38,507 nucleotides of DNA from an uncultured Anaeroplasma sp. GTDB taxonomy: Bacteria > Bacillota_I > Bacilli_A > Acholeplasmatales > Anaeroplasmataceae. Of the stretch, positions 34,540 to 38,507 are shown piece by piece; within the stretch, counting starts at the first letter, position 1; every line of letters starts with the position of its first letter. The notes below the pieces were generated by a model that worked only from the letters and a program-made list of their open reading frames with translations, did not search any database and was not told the origin of the DNA. Where the stretch lies: assembly GCA_934216145.1 (NCBI GenBank), contig CAKQBG010000012.1, forward strand, positions 1-38,507, in the 5' to 3' direction. A program made the translations under genes and the position numbers.

Positions 34540-35565
34540 ATGGAATTAAATTATTTTAAAAGAATTGTCAATGATATATTTTTAACTGATTCGCCATCAG
34601 GCTATTGTAAGAATATAAATAATGTTTTAATTAATAAGCTTGAGGAAATTGGTTATAAGGATTATAAAATTACTAATAAGGGTACTGTTGAGGTATTTAT
34701 TAAAGGTAAAAGTGATGAAAAAAATGTTGCAATTGCTGCCCATGTTGATACATTAGGCTTAATGGTACGTTCTATTAATTCTGATGGAACATTAAGAGTA
34801 ACTGCGATTGGTGGACCATCAATTCCAACATTAGATGGTGAATATTGTAAAATTGTTACAAGAGATAATAAAGTATATACTGGTACTATTTTATCTACAT
34901 CTCCAGCTGTACATGTTTTTAAGGATAGCGCAACAAAGCCTAGAGATATTGATAATATTATTGTTAGAATCGACGAAAAGGTTAAATGTAAGAATGATGT
35001 TTTAGCATTAGGTATCGATAATGGAGATTATGTATGTTATGAGCCAAAGACTGTTATAACTGAAAGTGGCTTTTTAAAGAGTAGATTTATTGATGATAAG
35101 GCATCTGTTTGTATTATTTTATCAGTATTAAATTATATGAAGGAAAATAATATAAAGCCAAGCTATGATTTATATTGTTATTTTACTAATTATGAAGAGG
35201 TAGGACATGGTGCTTCAGCAATTAGAAATCTTAGTGAGCTTGTTGCTGTAGATATGGGCTGTGTTGGTTTGGATTTAGCTGGAAATGAGTATTCTGTTAG
35301 TATTTGTGCTAAGGATTCATCTGGTCCATATAATTATGAATTAACGACTGATTTAATTAATTTAGCCAAGAAGAATAGTTTAAATTATACTGTTGATATT
35401 TTCCCTTATTATGGTTCTGATGCTAGTGCAGCTTTAAAAGCAGGCTTAGATTGTAAGGCTGCTTTAATTGGTACTGGTGTTTGTGCATCTCATGGTATGG
35501 AAAGAACACATTTAGATGGTGTTAATAATACTATGGAATTATTATTAGCTTATTTAGTAAGATAG
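34540..35565 (+). CDS. M42 family metallopeptidase
   Basis: It is a cytoplasmic aminopeptidase, usually a large tetrahedral complex, that trims peptides. The 341-residue product has the M42 dinuclear metal site: AHVD (H68, D70), FIDDKAS (bridging Asp185), YEEVGHG (general base Glu219, ligand Glu220), Asp238 in VAVDMG and His318 in SHGMERTH. The length is normal for the glutamyl-aminopeptidase group. It is the first gene of a run into mnmG (22 bp). The exact residue specificity cannot be read. Confidence 0.92.
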   Translation: MELNYFKRIVNDIFLTDSPSGYCKNINNVLINKLEEIGYKDYKITNKGTVEVFIKGKSDEKNVAIAAHVDTLGLMVRSINSDGTLRVTAIGGPSIPTLDGEYCKIVTRDNKVYTGTILSTSPAVHVFKDSATKPRDIDNIIVRIDEKVKCKNDVLALGIDNGDYVCYEPKTVITESGFLKSRFIDDKASVCIILSVLNYMKENNIKPSYDLYCYFTNYEEVGHGASAIRNLSELVAVDMGCVGLDLAGNEYSVSICAKDSSGPYNYELTTDLINLAKKNSLNYTVDIFPYYGSDASAALKAGLDCKAALIGTGVCASHGMERTHLDGVNNTMELLLAYLVR

Positions 35566-35587
35566 CTTGTGGAAGGACTTTGATTTT

Positions 35588-37468
35588 ATGTATGATATTA
35601 TAGTTGTTGGTGGAGGTCATGCTGGATGTGAGGCTGCCTTAGCCTGTGCTAATATGGGTTTTAATACTATGCTAGCTACTGGAAATTTAAATATGGTAGG
35701 TTCTATGCCATGTAATCCCTCAATTGGTGGACCTGCAAAGGGTGTAGTAGTCCGTGAGATTGACGCATTGGGTGGATATATGGGCAAAAATGCTGATTTA
35801 TGCCAAATTCAAACTAAAATGTTAAATAGATCTAAGGGTCCTGCTGTTTGGGCATTAAGATTTCAGGAGGATAAGATTCTTTATATGAAGGAAATGCTTA
35901 AGCATTTACAAAATACAAAGAATTTAACCTTGGTTGAATCTTATGTTACAGATTTAATTGTTGAAGATGATACTATTAAGGGAATTACTCTTGAAAATGG
36001 AGAAAATGTCTATTCTAAGGCTGTTGTTTTAACAACTGGTACTTATTTAGATAGTAGAATTTTACGTGGACATTGGACTAAGAAGGAAGGACCTGATGGT
36101 CAAAAGACCACAAAGGGTTTATCTGAAGCCTTAAGAAGATGTGGATTTACTATCCAAAGATTAAAAACAGGTACTCCGGCTAGAATTAAAGCTTCAACTA
36201 TTGATTTTTCAAAGACGAGTGTTGAAAATGGAGATGAGGTTACCTGGAGGTATTCTTTTGATGATGGATATAACTCATTATTAAATGTAAAGGTTCCTTG
36301 TTATTTAACCTATACTAATTTAGAAATTCATAAGCTTATTATGGATAATCTTGATAAGTCTGCAATGTATGGTGGAGTTGTTGAAGGTATTGGACCTAGA
36401 TATTGTCCATCTATTGAGGACAAGGTTGTTAGATTTAAGGATAAAGAGCGTCATCAAATATTCTATGAACCAGAATCATTATCTATGGATCAAGAATATA
36501 TTCAGGGCTTTTCTACCTCAATGCCAGTTGAGATCCAAGACCAAATGATTAGATTATTACCTGGTCTAAAGGATTGTGAGGTTATTAGATATGCTTATGC
36601 AATAGAGTATGATGCGATTGACCCACTTGAGCTATGGCCAAGCCTTGAAACTAAACTTGTTAAGAATTTATTTACAGCAGGTCAAATTAATGGTACATCA
36701 GGCTATGAGGAAGCAGCTGCACAGGGATTGATTGCTGGTATTAATGCTTGTTTAAAGGTTTCTAATAGAAAGCCATTAGTTTTAGGTAGAGATGAGGCTT
36801 ATATTGGTGTTATGATTGATGATTTGGTTACTAAAGGAACTAAAGAGCCTTATCGTTTATTAACATCAAGAGCTGAATATCGTTTACTATTACGTCATGA
36901 TAATGCTGATTTAAGATTGAGAGAAAAGGGCTATGAGGTGGGTTTAATTACTGAAGAGCAGCATAATAGACTTGAAGTTAAAAAGGCATCTATTAATACA
37001 TTAATTGAAGAATTTAAGAAAATTAAAATTAAACCTCAAAATGCTAATCCTATTCTTGAGGAATATGGTTCTATGCCTATAGTTGAAAGTTCCTCTTTAG
37101 AGAGCTTGATTAAAAGACCAGAGGTCAACTATAAAACAATTAAGAAATTAGCTTTAGAGCAAGGCGTTGAATTAGTATGTGAATATGACCGCTTAGATGA
37201 GGTATTAGAGCAGGTTGAGATTAGTATTAAGTATGAGGGATATATTAAAAAATCATTAGAACAGGCTCAAAGAATGAAAAATTATGATATGAAAGCTATT
37301 CCTTCAGATATTAATTATGATTTAGTTGAGAATATCGCACTTGAGGCTAGAGAGAAGCTTAAAAAGGTTCAGCCTAAAACTATTGGACAGGCTTCTAGAA
37401 TTAGTGGAGTTAATCCTGCTGATATTTCGGTTTTAATGGTATATATAGAAAGAATGGTGAGAGAATAG
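35588..37468 (+). CDS. mnmG: tRNA uridine-5-carboxymethylaminomethyl modification enzyme MnmG (GidA)
   Basis: With MnmE it installs the cmnm5 group on wobble U34 using FAD and methylenetetrahydrofolate. The 626-residue product has the N-terminal FAD loop GGGHAGCEAA (8-17), MPCNPSIGGPAKG, LKTGTPARI, INGTSGYEEAAAQGLIAG and the C-terminal helical domain. ATG 35588 is chosen, with ggaagga upstream; the frame opens at a TTG at 35567, which is not supported. It overlaps rsmG by 1 nt (TAGTG). mnmE is not in the window. Confidence 0.97.
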   Translation: MYDIIVVGGGHAGCEAALACANMGFNTMLATGNLNMVGSMPCNPSIGGPAKGVVVREIDALGGYMGKNADLCQIQTKMLNRSKGPAVWALRFQEDKILYMKEMLKHLQNTKNLTLVESYVTDLIVEDDTIKGITLENGENVYSKAVVLTTGTYLDSRILRGHWTKKEGPDGQKTTKGLSEALRRCGFTIQRLKTGTPARIKASTIDFSKTSVENGDEVTWRYSFDDGYNSLLNVKVPCYLTYTNLEIHKLIMDNLDKSAMYGGVVEGIGPRYCPSIEDKVVRFKDKERHQIFYEPESLSMDQEYIQGFSTSMPVEIQDQMIRLLPGLKDCEVIRYAYAIEYDAIDPLELWPSLETKLVKNLFTAGQINGTSGYEEAAAQGLIAGINACLKVSNRKPLVLGRDEAYIGVMIDDLVTKGTKEPYRLLTSRAEYRLLLRHDNADLRLREKGYEVGLITEEQHNRLEVKKASINTLIEEFKKIKIKPQNANPILEEYGSMPIVESSSLESLIKRPEVNYKTIKKLALEQGVELVCEYDRLDEVLEQVEISIKYEGYIKKSLEQAQRMKNYDMKAIPSDINYDLVENIALEAREKLKKVQPKTIGQASRISGVNPADISVLMVYIERMVRE

Positions 37469-38166
37469 TGGATTTTAAACTTGAACTAGAAAAATTAGGT
37501 ATTAATATCTCTGACCAAGAATTAAATAAATTTGAGACTTATTATAATAAGCTTGTTGAGGTTAATTCATATATGAATCTAACAGCTATTACAGAACATG
37601 ATGAGGTTTATAATAAGCATTTTTTAGATTCATTGTCTATTGTTAAAGCATTAGATTTAAATAAAAAATTTACATTATGCGATGTAGGAAGTGGAGCAGG
37701 TTTTCCCTCTATTCCTTTAGCTATAGTTTCTAGTAATGCAGAGGTTACTATTATTGATGCATTAAATAAAAGAATTAAATTTTTGAATTTGTTAGTTTCT
37801 GAATTAGAATTATCTAATGTTAATTGTTACCACTATAGAGCAGAGGATTATGTTAAAGAAAAAAGAAGCTCTTTTGATTATGTAACTGCTAGAGCAGTGG
37901 CTAGATTAAATGTTTTATTAGAGCTTTGTATGCCTTTAGTTAAGGTTGGAGGAAAGTTTATCGCAATGAAGGGGTCATCAGGTGAAGAAGAGCTTACTGA
38001 GGCATCTCACGCAATAAAGGTTCTTGGAGGTAAATTAAATGAGGTAATTTCTTTTGATTTACCTAATAATGAGGGTAAAAGAGAAATTATTATTATTGAG
38101 AAAATAAATGAGGGTAATTTAAAATACCCTAGAAGCTTTTCTAAAATAAAGGAGAGGCCATTATAA
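37468..38166 (+). CDS. rsmG: 16S rRNA (guanine-N7)-methyltransferase RsmG (GidB)
   Basis: It methylates G527 (E. coli numbering) of 16S rRNA at N7. The 232-residue Rossmann enzyme has the SAM motif DVGSGAGFPSIPLA (72-85), the upstream NLTAITEHDEVYNKHFLDSL signature, and TARAVARLNVLLEL and GKREIIIIEK in the C-terminal part. The start codon is GTG at 37468, overlapping the mnmG stop, with no separate ribosome site, so it is coupled to mnmG. It overlaps the next ATG by one base (TAATG). Confidence 0.96.
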   Translation: MDFKLELEKLGINISDQELNKFETYYNKLVEVNSYMNLTAITEHDEVYNKHFLDSLSIVKALDLNKKFTLCDVGSGAGFPSIPLAIVSSNAEVTIIDALNKRIKFLNLLVSELELSNVNCYHYRAEDYVKEKRSSFDYVTARAVARLNVLLELCMPLVKVGGKFIAMKGSSGEEELTEASHAIKVLGGKLNEVISFDLPNNEGKREIIIIEKINEGNLKYPRSFSKIKERPL

Positions 38167-38330
38167 TGTATGAATTAAATCAAATAGTCAAAACGAAGAA
38201 GAATCATGTGTGTGGTTCTAATGAGTGGAAGGTTATTAGAATGGGCGCAGATTTAAAGCTTGAATGTCAAGGCTGTAAGAGAGTTATAATGATTGCTTCT
38301 TATGAACTAGATAAAAGAGTAAAAAAATAG
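38166..38330 (+). CDS. DUF951 small protein
   Basis: The 54-residue protein, MYELNQIVKTKKNHVCGSNE at the start, has Cys16, and C34/C37 in CQGC, giving a possible zinc site. It is conserved downstream of rsmG-type loci in Firmicutes (YyzM-like in Bacillus), with unknown function. It overlaps the rsmG stop by one base and is followed by a terminator, so it closes the M42-mnmG-rsmG operon. Confidence 0.9.
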   Translation: MYELNQIVKTKKNHVCGSNEWKVIRMGADLKLECQGCKRVIMIASYELDKRVKK

Positions 38331-38340
38331 TATTTTGAGG

Positions 38341-38375
38341 TATGAGCAAGTATAGAACTTGCTCATATTTTTTTA
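38341..38375 (+). terminator. Terminator of the mnmG operon
   Basis: tatgagcaagt-ataga-acttgctcata followed by a T-rich run. Confidence 0.93.
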
Positions 38376-38507
38376 TATATAATAGAATTATATTGATACA
38401 TGAAAACAGTATTCTAAAGGGCTAAAATTTTTGCTGAATTTCAAGTAGAAAGTGGAATTAAGTGATAAAATTATAAATAAATTTTAGTAATTGTGTTATT
38501 TGTTATT
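38376..38507. other. Unassigned right edge
   Basis: A/T-rich sequence after the terminator. No gene, promoter or repeat was supported before the window ends. Confidence 0.5.

Overview
The window is AT-rich DNA from a low-GC Gram-positive bacterium, most likely a gut-type Bacilli/Erysipelotrichia or RF39-like lineage (the group is inferred; no species is claimed). TGA is used only as a stop (for example after hsp20, gntR and tdk), so this is not a code-4 mollicute. MurA, UppP and PAP2 genes imply a peptidoglycan-type lipid-carrier cycle. Promoters are textbook sigma-A sites (TTGACA-N17-TATAAT) and intrinsic terminators are abundant.

Layout. 1-640: a terminator and two decayed mobile-gene fragments. 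639-2321 (-): adenine deaminase. 2400-4760: a heat-shock operon hsp20-groES-groEL behind a strong promoter flanked by CIRCE (HrcA) operators. 4757-5365 (-): a DUF998 membrane protein. 5569-8553: a GntR/YtrA regulator, ABC ATPase and permease, and a GH16-fold lipoprotein without its catalytic acids. 8655-8888: a free-standing glycyl-radical domain (GrcA/YfiD-like) with a Fur/PerR-like palindrome in its promoter. 9014-9874: a DUF368 protein (polyprenyl-phosphate translocase family). 10252-11211 (-): a YitT protein. 11343-18681: a tightly packed run of ten genes (M3 peptidase, XRE regulator, membrane protein, UppP, DUF1576, a hypothetical, PAP2, ApbE, NusG-II-domain protein, Gx transporter).

18677-22401 is a nitrogen block: a cre-like site, a promoter, an ANTAR-type two-hairpin antitermination leader and terminator, then type III glutamine synthetase (glnN) followed by type I (glnA). 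22463-25722 holds a MurA paralogue, a shrunken ISL3 element where glpX/rho sit in Bacillus, rpmE, tdk and tadA, and then the SRP RNA. 26108-31548: a divergent pair, Xaa-Pro aminopeptidase (-) and a CvpA-family protein (+), then an unknown two-helix membrane protein and transketolase. 31734-34403 (-): a GGDEF-GAF-GGDEF-EAL protein. 34540-38330: an M42 peptidase with the conserved mnmG-rsmG-DUF951 run.

Most genes are housekeeping. The parts that merit a second look are the glnN leader, the solitary glycyl-radical domain with its operator, the inactive GH16 lipoprotein tied to an ABC exporter, the ApbE/NusG-II/Gx flavinylation-type trio beside lipid-carrier phosphatases, and the ISL3 remnant in the murA-rpmE interval.
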